From positions 248,001 to 312,000 of the forward strand of contig NZ_JACHMN010000002.1 of assembly GCF_014204945.1 (NCBI RefSeq): 64,000 nucleotides of DNA. Reading direction: 5' to 3'. The notes beneath the pieces are model-generated. The model did no database searches. It saw nothing but the letters and a program-made list of their open reading frames with translations, and was not told the DNA's origin. The translations under genes were made by a program, and so were the position numbers. How positions within the stretch are numbered: the stretch's first letter is position 1; the number at the start of each line of letters is the position of its first letter. The stretch comes from Allocatelliglobosispora scoriae. Its GTDB lineage: Bacteria > Actinomycetota > Actinomycetes > Mycobacteriales > Micromonosporaceae. Below, one piece after another: positions 41,255 through 49,832 of the stretch.

Positions 41255-41431
41255 ATCGACTCCTGGGTACTCGAGACCCTCGTCCCGGCCGTTCTGCACC
41301 TCCTCGGCCGCAGCGCATGGTGGCTCCCGAGGTTTCTGCAGCGGGTGCTGCCCAATGTCGACATCGAAGGCGCCAACCTGGCGACGGGGACGGCCCACCC
41401 GACGCCGGCCGGAAGGGAGGACTCGCTGTGA
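41255..41431 (+). pseudogene. Relic: C-terminus of an MMPL-family transporter
   Basis: A 59-codon stretch reads IDSWVLETLVPAVLHLLGRS then AWWLPRFLQRVLPNVDIEG and ends at TGA 41429-41431. This is the last helix and tail shared by MMPL/RND lipid transporters (L-V-P-A-x-x-x-L-L-G-x-x-x-W-W-x-P). The preceding ~650 residues are gone; sequence before 41250 shows no matching frame. It is a deletion remnant, with its terminator kept intact. Confidence 0.72.
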
Positions 41432-41463
41432 CCCTGCTCGGTTGAGTCACAGCGAGTCCTCCC
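41415..41463. terminator. Perfect 18-bp hairpin overlapping the MMPL relic stop
   Basis: GGGAGGACTCGCTGTGAC (41415-41432) and GTCACAGCGAGTCCTCCC (41446-41463), loop 13 nt. It still serves the convergent secreted protein gene, which ends at 41477. Confidence 0.8.
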
Positions 41464-41476
41464 GCGGCCACCTGCG

Positions 41477-42418
41477 CTACGCGACGTAGCCGTCGAAGAC
41501 GTGGACCCCGTCGAAGGCGCCGTCCGGGTTCGATCGGTTCGTGCCGAAATAGAGCTTGCCGTCGCTGATGCCGACGCCCTCGATCTCGAACTTGGTCGAG
41601 TACTTCGAGGACGTGATGCGGAAGGAGAGGTCGGTGGCCGCGGGCGCGGTGCCGGTCGTCGTCGGCGACACGTTCCGGTAGACGAGCACGATGCTGCGGT
41701 TGTCCTTGGTCAGCGGGTTGTAGAGGACCTTCTTGGCCGCGTCGTAGAAGAACCCCTGGTTGGCGAAGGTCCCCAGGTCAGGCACCGTGGCGCCGTTGAC
41801 GAGGGCGCCGTCGACCTGCAGCACGAACGCCTTCGTCAGGTTGATGGTCCCGGAGGAGGCGCGCAGCGGGAGGCTGCCGTTGTAGACGGTCCGGCCGCTC
41901 TTGAACATGAAGGTGATCGCGGTACTGGTGACCGAGACCCGGCTGATCCCGGACGGCGCCGCCACGGCCCCGGCGAGCCGCACCTGGTACGACCCGGCGT
42001 GGTAATACGTGGTGTCGTCGTAGCGGAGCCGCACCAGCTGCGCACCGCTGTCGTTCATGGTCACCACGAACATGTGGTGCTGTCCGTCGATGTCGACGAT
42101 CGTCATGTCGTTGGCGTGCCCGAGCCAGGTGTTGGACGAGCCGCCGCTGGTCCCGTTGGCCATCAGCACCCGTGCACCGGTGGTCTTGTGGACGCGGTAG
42201 ATGACCGAGACGTCGTCGTAGTTGGTGTGGTTCTTGATCGAGTAGAGGTAGGTGGCGCCGGCGGCGAAGCCCTGCGCCCCGGTGCAGCAGCTCGTATCCG
42301 GCGTGCTGGCGATGTCGCTGTACGTATTGTAATAGGCGGCATGGGCTGCGGGTCCGGACAGGACCAGCAACCCAAGGACCGTTGCGACCACAACCGACAG
42401 TCGGGTGGCAATTCGCAT
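41477..42418 (-). CDS. Secreted protein, probable beta-propeller, unknown function
   Basis: 313 residues from ATG 42418 (GGGGAGGACGAC upstream decides it). Signal peptide MRIATRLSVVVATVLGLLVL, cleavage near AHA-AY. A Cys-Cys pair early (DTSCCTGAQGFA), then repeated strands ending in DGxxHMFV, GKLYFGTN, KKVLYNPLT, which suggest a propeller of about six short blades. No enzymatic motif or named family was recognised. Confidence 0.7.
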   Translation of the reverse strand: MRIATRLSVVVATVLGLLVLSGPAAHAAYYNTYSDIASTPDTSCCTGAQGFAAGATYLYSIKNHTNYDDVSVIYRVHKTTGARVLMANGTSGGSSNTWLGHANDMTIVDIDGQHHMFVVTMNDSGAQLVRLRYDDTTYYHAGSYQVRLAGAVAAPSGISRVSVTSTAITFMFKSGRTVYNGSLPLRASSGTINLTKAFVLQVDGALVNGATVPDLGTFANQGFFYDAAKKVLYNPLTKDNRSIVLVYRNVSPTTTGTAPAATDLSFRITSSKYSTKFEIEGVGISDGKLYFGTNRSNPDGAFDGVHVFDGYVA

Positions 42419-42504
42419 GTCGTCCTCCCCAGGTTCGTCGACGACCACAGGCCCGTTGCCCCAGAGGCCATCGAGTGCACGCTATGTGGACGACCGCAGG
42501 GCGG

Positions 42505-43143
42505 TCAACGCGGCAGCGGGACGGTCGGCGGCGCGCTCATCGCCGCGGCCAGGAACGAGATCGCCCAGCGCCGCGCCGCGTCGCCCGCCACCGGGGACAG
42601 GCTCGCCGGGGGGCGCTGGTGGTAGACCTGGACGCGGTCGACGGCCGTCACGGCGAGGATCCCCCGCATCCGGAACCACAGCTCCTCCGGCGGGAGGTCG
42701 GGCAGTGCGCGCCCGAATGCCGCCAGGTAGCGGTCGCGGACGGCGTCCTCGGCCGGGCCGGTCCAGCTGCGCGCCTCCTCGGCCGGGTCGCTGATGATCG
42801 TCACGATCAGCCGGGACGTGCGGGCGCCGCCCTCGTCGCCGACCGGCATCTCGTCGAAGAGCGGCCCCGCGAACGCCTCCACCAGTTCGGTGACGAGCGG
42901 GTCCGGGGTCCGGGCGAGCAGCAGGTCGAGCCCGGCGCTCTGCGCTGCGGTGATGGGCTCGATCACGCGGCGGACGACCGCGGCCAGCAGCTCCGCCTTC
43001 GAGCCGAAGTGGTAGCCGACGGCGGCCAGGTTCGCTCCGGCGAGGTCGGTGATCGCGCGAACCGAGGTACCGCGGTAGCCGTGCTCGGCGAAGAGGCGCT
43101 CGGCCGCGTCGAGGATCTGCGTACGGGTGTCGGGTGACGCCAT
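42505..43143 (-). CDS. TetR family transcriptional regulator
   Basis: 212 residues. N-terminal HTH at about 5-52 (TRTQILDAAERLFAEHGYRG, AITDLAGANLAAVGYHFGSK) in TetR consensus. The C-terminal ligand and dimer domain (residues 70-205) resembles the CecR/YbiH-like group (DRVQVYHQRPP). The divergent gene at 43210 starts 66 nt away, and two 14-bp direct repeats in that gap are probable binding sites, so it likely represses the dehydropantoate-reductase-like gene and itself. Confidence 0.92.
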   Translation of the reverse strand: MASPDTRTQILDAAERLFAEHGYRGTSVRAITDLAGANLAAVGYHFGSKAELLAAVVRRVIEPITAAQSAGLDLLLARTPDPLVTELVEAFAGPLFDEMPVGDEGGARTSRLIVTIISDPAEEARSWTGPAEDAVRDRYLAAFGRALPDLPPEELWFRMRGILAVTAVDRVQVYHQRPPASLSPVAGDAARRWAISFLAAAMSAPPTVPLPR

Positions 43144-43171
43144 GTGTGCGTACTATACATATGTCTGATTC

Positions 43172-43202
43172 AAACGAACGTATGAATGAAACGAACGTAT
43201 GA
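43172..43202. promoter_or_regulatory. Direct repeat, probable TetR operator
   Basis: AAACGAACGTATGA occurs at 43172-43185 and again at 43189-43202, 17 bp apart start to start, in the gap between the divergent TetR and reductase genes. The second copy ends just before the reductase start, where binding would block its transcription. Confidence 0.55.
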
Positions 43203-43209
43203 GGTTGTC

Positions 43210-44082
43210 ATGAAACTGCTCGTCTACGGCGCCGGGGTCCTCGGCAGCCTGTTCGCCGTCCGCCTGCACGAGGCCGGGCACGACGTGTCACTCATCGCCC
43301 GGGGCGAGCGCCTGGCCGCCCTGCGCCGCCACGGGGTGCAGCTCGCCGAGGGGGGCAGCCCGGCCGTCCGGCAGGTCCCGGTCCCGGTGGTCGAGCACCC
43401 GATCGGCGGGTACGACCTGACCGCCGTCTTCGTGCGTACCCATCAGGTGGACGCGGTCCTGGAGTCGCTCGCCGGCGGCGACGGCGACGTGCTGTTCCTG
43501 CTCAACTGGGCGGGCGGCCCGGAGCCGCTGGGCGCGGTGATCGGCGGCGAGCGGGTGCTGCTCGGCTTCCCCACGGCCGCCGGCACGATGGACGGCGACG
43601 TGGTCCGCTACCGCGCGCCCACCTTCACGACCCGCCGGGTCCCGATGCCGATCGGCGAACCCGACGGCCGCAGCTCCCCGCGGCTGGAGCGGATCGTGCG
43701 GGATTTCCGCACCGCCGGGATCAACGCCAAGGCCGAGCCGCGGATGGATGCCTGGCTGAAGACCCATGCCGCGTTCGAGGTGCCGCTCGGACAGGCGGTG
43801 AGCGCGGCGGGCGGCCCGGCGGCGCTGGCCGACGATCGGGATGCGGTCCGCGCCATGATCCGCCTCATCCGGCACAACCTGGCCGCCCTGCCGGCGCCGC
43901 CGGTCCCTCGCGGGTTCGCCATGCTGCAGACCCTGCCGGAAGGGCTGCTCACGGTCGCATTGCGGCGATTCCTGCGCAGCCCGACGGCAGCGCACAGCGG
44001 CCTCGCCGGCGACTCACCTGCCGTGACAGCCGAGTACGCGCGGTTGGCCGAACAGCTCAGCGCCCATGCGGTGGCCCGGTAG
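43210..44082 (+). CDS. 2-dehydropantoate 2-reductase family oxidoreductase (ApbA/PanE)
   Basis: 290 residues from ATG 43210. The N-terminal Rossmann fold has MKLLVYGAGVLGSLFAVRLH with the NADP-binding GAGVLG at 7-12. ICPA-type C-terminal helices include MDAWLKTHAAFEVPLG, in which the catalytic Lys of PanE is retained. True PanE makes pantoate for CoA; this diverged member sits beside a TetR regulator rather than pan genes, so it may reduce another 2-keto acid. It is probably repressed through the direct repeats overlapping its leader. Confidence 0.85.
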   Translation: MKLLVYGAGVLGSLFAVRLHEAGHDVSLIARGERLAALRRHGVQLAEGGSPAVRQVPVPVVEHPIGGYDLTAVFVRTHQVDAVLESLAGGDGDVLFLLNWAGGPEPLGAVIGGERVLLGFPTAAGTMDGDVVRYRAPTFTTRRVPMPIGEPDGRSSPRLERIVRDFRTAGINAKAEPRMDAWLKTHAAFEVPLGQAVSAAGGPAALADDRDAVRAMIRLIRHNLAALPAPPVPRGFAMLQTLPEGLLTVALRRFLRSPTAAHSGLAGDSPAVTAEYARLAEQLSAHAVAR

Positions 44083-44188
44083 GCGATTGCGGCATTCGCC
44101 GAGCACGGGGTGCGGACGCGACCGACTCGACCCGCTGACATACGAATGTGTCGATTGACACTCCGGCGGGACACGCGTACGGTCCGTC

Positions 44189-44202
44189 GGAAAGCGCTTT
44201 CC
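44189..44202. promoter_or_regulatory. LacI-type operator before the pectinesterase gene
   Basis: GGAAAGCGCTTTCC is a perfect 14-bp palindrome with the GCGC centre typical of actinobacterial LacI-family sugar regulators. It lies 63 nt before the pectinesterase start. Confidence 0.65.
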
Positions 44203-44264
44203 ATCCGGGAAGGCCGGCCGCACGCCCCGGCTCAGCGGCACTCTCCGCGGAAAGGACCACCCGC

Positions 44265-45926
44265 ATGACCCTCCCCCGCTCCTTACGCCGCGCCCTCTGG
44301 CAACCGGTCGCTGTGGCTGCGGCCGCTCTGGCCATGGTCGCCGCGCTGAGCCCCTCCAGCGCCACGGCCGCTACGCTCTTCGCCGACGACTTCGAGGACG
44401 GCAACTCCGCCGGCTGGACCACCTCCGCCGGGACGTGGTCGGTCGTCGCCGACGGCACCAGCGCCCTGCGCCAGTCGGGCACCAGCTCCGACACCCGGGC
44501 CCGGGCCGGCTCGTCGTCCTGGACCAACTACACGGTCACGGCCCGGGTCAAGCCGGTCGCGTTCAACGGGTCCAACCGGTTCGTCGCGCTGCTCGCCCGC
44601 GCCCAGTCGGACACCAGCTACTACTACGTGACGCTGCGCTCCACGAACGTCTTCGAGCTGAAGAAGCTCGTCAGCGGCTCCTCCACGACGTTGGCCACCA
44701 CGTCGGTCAGCGTCGCCGCGGGGACCTGGTACACCGTGTCGCTGACCGTGTCCGGCTCGTCGATCAGGGGTTCGGTCAACGGCACGACCACGCTGTCGGC
44801 CACCGACTCCCAGTTCTCCTCGGGCGGGATCGGCGTGGCCACCTACTACGCGAGCGCCTCCTTCGACGACGTCACGGTCGCCGACAGCGCCACTCCCAGC
44901 CCGTCGGCGAGCGCCTCCGCCCCACCGTCGCCCAGCCCTTCCCCCAGCTCGCCGCCGGGGACGACGATCGTGGTTGCCAAGGACGGCAGCGGCAATTACA
45001 GCACCGTCCAGGCGGCCGTCAACGCCGTGCCGACGAACAACACCCGCCGCGTCACCATCACGATCAAGCCGGGCACGTACCGGGAGCTGGTCACCGTCCC
45101 GTCCAACAAGCCCTACATCTCGTTCATCGGTTCGACGGGTTCCGCTTCGGACGTCGTCATCACCTACGACAACGCCAGCGGTACGCCCAAGCCGGACGGC
45201 AGCGGGACCTACGGCACCACCGGCAGCTCATCGGTCGTGATCGACGCCAACGACTTCATCGCCAAGAACCTCACCTTCGCCAACACCTTCGACGAGGCCG
45301 CCCACGACTACAGCGCCGAGCAGGCGGTCGCGGTCACCACCCGCGGTGACCGGCTGGTCTTCGACAACGTGCGGTTCCTCGGCAACCAGGACACCCTGCA
45401 GCCCAGCTCCCCCAGCACCGCGACGGTGAGCCGGGCCTATTACCGCAACTGCTACATCGAGGGCGACGTCGACTTCATCTTCGGCCGCGGCACCGCCGTC
45501 TTCGACCGGTGCGAGATCCGGTCGCTGAACCGCAACTCGTCGAGCAACAACGGCTACATCACAGCCGCCTCGACGACCAACACCAATCCGTACGGGTACC
45601 TGTTCACCCAGTGCACCCTCAGCGCCCAGTCCGGCACCGCCGCCCAGAGCGTCCACCTCGGCAGGCCCTGGCATCCCAGCGGTGACGTCAACGCGATCGC
45701 CCAGGTGCTCTACCGCAACTCCACGCTCGGCGCCCACATCAAGGGCACCCCGTGGGCGGACATGTCCGGATTCTCGTGGCGCGACGCCCGCTTCACCGAG
45801 TACCTCAACACGGGACCGGGCTCGACCGTCACCGCCGACCGGCCGCAGCTCGCCGCGGCGAGCGCACCCAACTACACCGCGCAGAAGTTCCTGGCCGGAA
45901 GCGACGGCTGGAACCCCGTCTCCTGA
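44265..45926 (+). CDS. Secreted pectinesterase with N-terminal carbohydrate-binding-like domain
   Basis: 553 residues from ATG 44265 (AAAGGA upstream). Signal peptide ~1-36. Residues ~38-205 form a jelly-roll of the LamG/DUF1080 kind (LFADDFEDGNSAGWTTSAGT); a linker SPSASASAPPSPSPSPSSPP leads to a CE8 beta-helix from ~240. Catalytic motifs are present: GNQDTL (first Asp), YIEGDVDFIFGRG (nucleophile Asp) and LGRPW (Arg). It demethylates pectin to pectate and methanol outside the cell. The LacI-type palindrome upstream suggests induction by plant-derived sugars. Confidence 0.93.
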   Translation: MTLPRSLRRALWQPVAVAAAALAMVAALSPSSATAATLFADDFEDGNSAGWTTSAGTWSVVADGTSALRQSGTSSDTRARAGSSSWTNYTVTARVKPVAFNGSNRFVALLARAQSDTSYYYVTLRSTNVFELKKLVSGSSTTLATTSVSVAAGTWYTVSLTVSGSSIRGSVNGTTTLSATDSQFSSGGIGVATYYASASFDDVTVADSATPSPSASASAPPSPSPSPSSPPGTTIVVAKDGSGNYSTVQAAVNAVPTNNTRRVTITIKPGTYRELVTVPSNKPYISFIGSTGSASDVVITYDNASGTPKPDGSGTYGTTGSSSVVIDANDFIAKNLTFANTFDEAAHDYSAEQAVAVTTRGDRLVFDNVRFLGNQDTLQPSSPSTATVSRAYYRNCYIEGDVDFIFGRGTAVFDRCEIRSLNRNSSSNNGYITAASTTNTNPYGYLFTQCTLSAQSGTAAQSVHLGRPWHPSGDVNAIAQVLYRNSTLGAHIKGTPWADMSGFSWRDARFTEYLNTGPGSTVTADRPQLAAASAPNYTAQKFLAGSDGWNPVS

Positions 45927-45946
45927 GGACGCTTCACCGGAGACCT

Positions 45947-45974
45947 CCGGGGCGCCCGTACGAGGGCGCCCCGG
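45947..45974 (+). terminator. Hairpin after the pectinesterase gene
   Basis: CCGGGGCGCCC (45947-45957) and GGGCGCCCCGG (45964-45974), 11-bp perfect stem, 6-nt loop, 20 nt after the stop codon. Confidence 0.8.
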
Positions 45975-46042
45975 ACAACCATGGGAAATCTCTTCCTATT
46001 GATCTACCCTGTGAGGAATTTTCCTTCAAGGGAGTGGGATCC

Positions 46043-47338
46043 ATGGACCGAAGACAAGCCATCCGCCTCGCACTCGTCGCCTCCGCATCCTCGGCCGGGG
46101 TGCTGCCGGCGGGCAGCGCGTCCGCCGGCGGCGGCAAGAAGCCGACCCCGCCACCGGTCGCGGCTCGCGACATCCGCTACCGCCGCTGGAGCACCGACGC
46201 CGACTTCACCACCGGCACCGCGACGGGCCTCGCGATCTCGGCCGGAGCACTGACCATCGCCGCGCCGGTCGGGCAGCGTTCCCATGCCGACCCGGTCACC
46301 GGCAGCTCCGGGCTCTACGACTACGCCACCTGGACCTCGCCGGAGGTGGCGCTCGGGTTCGCCGCGACCGAGGCGATCGCGTCCTGGACCGCCGTCACGC
46401 CCGGCGGGACCTGGATCGAGGTCGAGCTGCGCGGGATCACCGAGCTCGGCAACACCACCGCCTGGTACAACCTCGGCCGCTGGGCAGCCGACGACACCGT
46501 CATCGCCCGCACCTCCGTACCCGCGCAAGCCGACCTCGACGGGCGCGTCTCCATCGACACGTTCGTCGCGGCGGCCGGGCACGGCTGGGTCCGGTGGCAG
46601 CTGCGCGTCACCCTGCTGCGACCCGCCGGCGGCGGCCTGACACCGCAGGTGCGCTCGGTCGGCGCGGTCGCCTCCAGGCTGCCGGCGCCGGGCTCGGTCA
46701 CGCCGAGCGCACCGCAGCTCGCACAGGGCGTCACGATCGACGTGCCGAAGTACTCGCAGAGCATCCACGAGGGCGAATACCCGCAGTGGAACGGCGGCGG
46801 CGAGGCGTGGTGCAGCCCGACGTCGACGTCGATGGTCGTCGCCTACTGGGGGACCGGGCCGACCTTCGCCGACTACGCCTGGGTCGATCCGTCCTATGCG
46901 GACCCGTGGGTCGACCACGCCGCCCGCCACACCTACGACAGCAACTACGCCGGCACCGGGAACTGGCCGTTCAACACGGCGTACGCGGGCCGCTTCGGCC
47001 TTGACGGCTTCGTCACCCGGCTGCGCTCGCTCACCGAGGCCGAGCGCTTCATCGCCGCGGGCATTCCGCTGGTCTTCTCGCTCTCGTTCAAGAAGGGCAA
47101 GGTTCCCGGACTGGACTACGGCACCAACGGACACCTGCTGGTCCTGGTGGGTTTCACCGCCACCGGCCAACCGGTCCTCAACGACCCCGCCGCCGCGGCG
47201 AGCGACGCCGACGTCCGCAAGACCGTCGGCCGCGCCGAGTTCGAGACGGCCTGGCTGGACTCCAGCGGCGGTCTCGCCTATGTGATCCACTCCGCGGCGG
47301 CGGCGCTGCCGACCGCACCGGCCCAGCCGAACTGGTGA
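46043..47338 (+). CDS. Secreted C39-like cysteine peptidase
   Basis: 431 residues from ATG 46043 (AAGGGAG upstream). MDRRQAIRLALVASASSAGV is a signal peptide with a twin-arginine-like RRQ. Residues ~45-220 are a beta domain of unknown type. The Peptidase_C39_2 domain follows, with Cys in EAWCSPTSTSMVVAYWG, His in GTNGHLLVLVGF and the downstream Asp in PVLNDPAA. Bacteriocin-processing C39 enzymes cut after Gly-Gly; exported versions like this have unknown substrates. Confidence 0.87.
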   Translation: MDRRQAIRLALVASASSAGVLPAGSASAGGGKKPTPPPVAARDIRYRRWSTDADFTTGTATGLAISAGALTIAAPVGQRSHADPVTGSSGLYDYATWTSPEVALGFAATEAIASWTAVTPGGTWIEVELRGITELGNTTAWYNLGRWAADDTVIARTSVPAQADLDGRVSIDTFVAAAGHGWVRWQLRVTLLRPAGGGLTPQVRSVGAVASRLPAPGSVTPSAPQLAQGVTIDVPKYSQSIHEGEYPQWNGGGEAWCSPTSTSMVVAYWGTGPTFADYAWVDPSYADPWVDHAARHTYDSNYAGTGNWPFNTAYAGRFGLDGFVTRLRSLTEAERFIAAGIPLVFSLSFKKGKVPGLDYGTNGHLLVLVGFTATGQPVLNDPAAAASDADVRKTVGRAEFETAWLDSSGGLAYVIHSAAAALPTAPAQPNW

Positions 47339-47348
47339 GCGCTTAAAG

Positions 47349-47385
47349 GTGGGACCAGCCCGGATTCGCAGCCAACTGGTCCCAC
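47349..47385. terminator. 10-bp hairpin between convergent peptidase genes
   Basis: GTGGGACCAG (47349-47358) and CTGGTCCCAC (47376-47385), loop 17 nt, 10 nt after the C39 gene stop. Confidence 0.65.
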
Positions 47386-47445
47386 TCTCCACAGCGCCGA
47401 CGGCGGATCAGGCGTCACAGCAGCGCGCCGACGCCGGACGGCCGG

Positions 47446-48402
47446 TCAGGCGCGGTAGGCGTTCCACGCGTCGAGCATGCGCGTGGCCTGCCCGGCGGTG
47501 AACTGGAACATGCAGGCGTCGTCGGTGTAGTCCATGAAGTTGCGGATCGGGTCCAGACCCGGCTTGTTGGCGCAGGTGTCCCGGTTGACCGGGCAGCCGA
47601 AGGCGGCCGACGCCTCGGCCGGGGTGTCGGAGACCTGGTCGCCTCCACCGTTACAGCCGCCCTGGAAGGTGTGGTAGAGGTTCAGCCAGTGGCCGATCTC
47701 GTGGGTGGCGGTGTCGCCCTCGGCGTAGGGCGAGGCCGTGCCGCCCGGCACCGACTCGGCGAGGATGACCACGCCGTCATAGGTGTTCAGCTTCGACTTG
47801 GGGAACGTCGCCCAGCCCAGCAGATCGTCGCTGAGCAGGCCGGTGTAGATGTTGAGCGTGCCCGCGCCGCCGACCCGCAGGGCCGCCTTCATCTGCTTCT
47901 CCGCGCTGGAGCCGTAGACGATCGGGTACCAGGCCGGGTTCGTCACCCGGTTGATCGACTGGAGCTGGAACGCGAACGCCGTCGCCGCTCCGCCGGTCGA
48001 GCCCGCGTATGCCTGGTTCAGCACGGTGATCTGGCTGTTGATCAGCGAGTCCGGGATGTTGCCGTTGGCCCGGGTGCCGTCCTCGGAGATGACGTGCACG
48101 ACGACCGGGATGGTGACCGTCGCACCGGCGGCCGCGATCGGCAGCCGGAGCTGCTCGCGCAGGCGCAGGGCGCTGCCGAGGTCTTTCTCCCGGCTCGCGA
48201 GCTCGGCGGCGGTGATCTCGTTGGGGTCGTGCTTGGCTCCGCCGCCCGGCTTCGCCTTCGCGTCGGTGTGTGCGGCGGCCGGTTCGACGCAGATCGCGCT
48301 GACGGACGCCGCGACCGGCGAGACGGCCGGGTTGACGGTGAGAACGGCCGCCGCCGCGAAGGCGGAGAGGCCGGCGATTCTGATGGTGCGCCTCAGGTTC
48401 AT
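47446..48402 (-). CDS. Secreted zinc metalloprotease, M43 (pappalysin/cytophagalysin-like)
   Basis: 318 residues from ATG 48402 (AAGGAG upstream). Signal peptide about 1-32. The metzincin site is complete: His234, Glu235, His238 and His244 in HEIGHWLNLYH, followed by the Met-turn in RNFMDYTDDACM. Cysteines (FQGGCNGGG, FGCPVNRDTCANK, DACMFQ) match the disulfides of M43 proteases. It degrades proteins outside the cell and probably needs removal of the ~60-residue propeptide first. Confidence 0.92.
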   Translation of the reverse strand: MNLRRTIRIAGLSAFAAAAVLTVNPAVSPVAASVSAICVEPAAAHTDAKAKPGGGAKHDPNEITAAELASREKDLGSALRLREQLRLPIAAAGATVTIPVVVHVISEDGTRANGNIPDSLINSQITVLNQAYAGSTGGAATAFAFQLQSINRVTNPAWYPIVYGSSAEKQMKAALRVGGAGTLNIYTGLLSDDLLGWATFPKSKLNTYDGVVILAESVPGGTASPYAEGDTATHEIGHWLNLYHTFQGGCNGGGDQVSDTPAEASAAFGCPVNRDTCANKPGLDPIRNFMDYTDDACMFQFTAGQATRMLDAWNAYRA

Positions 48403-48454
48403 CGTGCTCCTTGAGATGAGGGTGAGCCAGGGTGCGGGTGTCGGCGAAGCAGTG

Positions 48455-48484
48455 AGGCTCGGTGACCGATCGGTCGCCGAGCCT
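48455..48484. terminator. 30-bp near-perfect palindrome after the chitinase relic
   Basis: AGGCTCGG-T-GACCGA mirrored by TCGGTC-G-CCGAGCCT, one mismatched pair and no unpaired loop beyond the turn. It lies 56 nt past the chitinase stop (minus strand) and ~50 nt before the protease start. A terminator is likely; an operator for the protease is possible. Confidence 0.5.
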
Positions 48485-48540
48485 CGTCGCCTATCAGGCG
48501 ATGCATGGAAGATATTTGTCACTCACCGCTGCTGAGCAGG

Positions 48541-49643
48541 TCAGCTCTGCCGCAGCGGCGGCAGCGGGATGGGGATGTTGAGGCTCGTCGCGCCGACGCC
48601 CATACCGCCCTCGCAGGTGTTGGGCGGCGCGGTGCCGACGCCGCGTGTGGACGGCTTCTCCGCCGCCCAGAACATGAACCCGAGCAGCCCGGCCGTGGTG
48701 CCGGCACCGTTCGGCGCGGCCGACTGCACCCATGGCGCCGTCGCCTTGGTGACGGAGCTGTTGTAGTTGGTGCACTCCGGCCGAACCTTGCTGCCCTCGG
48801 CGATGTAGAGGCCGCCGGTGAACTTCGCCGGTGCCAGCGGTGGCACCACCGGGTTGTACTGCGACTTGCCGTCGATGTGCTCCTGCCAGTTGGCCTAGCG
48901 GTCGAGGCCGAGGGCTGGCGGGCCGAGACCATCGCATTGGCGAAGTCGAGCACCGGGGTGTCGGTGCGCAGCCAGTCCGCGGTCGCCTTGCGGTTGATGT
49001 CGATCAGCCAGCGGTCCCCCGCGGCCGTGTCGATGGTCAGGCGGGCGGTCGGGTCCGAGCCGCTGGCGTTATAGGGATGAATCGCCCGGTACGCCGAGAT
49101 GAAGCTCTGCAGGCCCACCAGGTTCGGATTGGTGTTCTGCTCATAGTCGATCTCGATGCCGACGCCGAACTGCGTCGCGACCGCGGCCGCCCGCTGGCCC
49201 AGCAGCGTGCCGTTGGCGGCGAGCGCCGAGTCCCAGTCGTCGGTGTAGGTGATGCCGCCGATGGAGAACATCACCCGGATGCCGCGCGAGGTGAAGTAGT
49301 TGACGATCTCCTGCGTCATCCCCCGCGGCACACCGTTGAGCGTGGCCGCGTCGGTGGTGAGGTTGAGCAGCCGCAACGGGTTGACGAAGCTGAGCACGAC
49401 CAGGTTGACCGAGGGCCGGCCGTCGCCGCGGTCGACGAGCCAGTGGTTCTGGCTGTCGAACTGCGCCACCGTCCGCACGGCGCCCCACAGGCAGGCGTCG
49501 TCGCTGCAGTGCCAGGCACCGAAGATCTGGATCGGGGTGACCGCGAGTGCGGCCGGTGCCGGCGGGGCGGCGCTGACCGCGCCCGCCGGGATGAGTGCGA
49601 GCACGAGGGCGCAGAGCGCCACCCATGTCCGTGACCGTCGCAT
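48541..49643 (-). pseudogene. Frameshifted secreted GH18 chitinase
   Basis: From ATG 49643 the frame gives a signal peptide (MRRSRTWVALCALVLALIPA) and a GH18 barrel: VNLVVLSFVNP, GIRVMFSIGG, and GVGIEIDYEQN, the catalytic DxxDxDxE region with Glu as acid. After NAMVSARQPSAST (near 48893) homology jumps to another frame (NWQEHIDGKSQYNPVVPPLA, FTGGLYIAEGSK, GLLGFMFWAA) that ends at 48541. A net loss of one or gain of two bases, close to GCTAGG, breaks the gene. Without it the protein would be ~365 residues. The rest is well preserved, so this is either recent or an assembly error. Confidence 0.8.
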
Positions 49644-49665
49644 ATGGACCTCCAGTCGATAGGGG

Positions 49666-49712
49666 CCGGTGCACCGGCGGCGTGACTGGGGTGACCGCCG
49701 CCGGTGCACCGG
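49666..49712. promoter_or_regulatory. 17-bp perfect hairpin in the chitinase leader
   Basis: CCGGTGCACCGGCGGCG (49666-49682) and CGCCGCCGGTGCACCGG (49696-49712) with a 13-nt loop, ending 22 nt before the chitinase start codon on the minus strand. Such a stem next to a ribosome site could block translation or read-through from the gene upstream. Confidence 0.55.
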
Positions 49713-49799
49713 GGATACCGGGGGTCGACAGTCATCGAGACCGACAACTGTTAAGACCCCTGACTGTCAGGCGCCATGCGGGCCGTCGATGTCACTGTG

Positions 49800-49830
49800 G
49801 TGGGGGCGGCGGGTGCGACGCCGCCCCCAC
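49800..49830 (-). terminator. 12-bp hairpin after the anti-sigma-like gene
   Basis: GTGGGGGCGGCG (49800-49811) and CGCCGCCCCCAC (49819-49830), loop 7 nt, starting 2 nt past the stop of the minus-strand gene at 49833. Confidence 0.75.
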
Positions 49831-49832
49831 GT

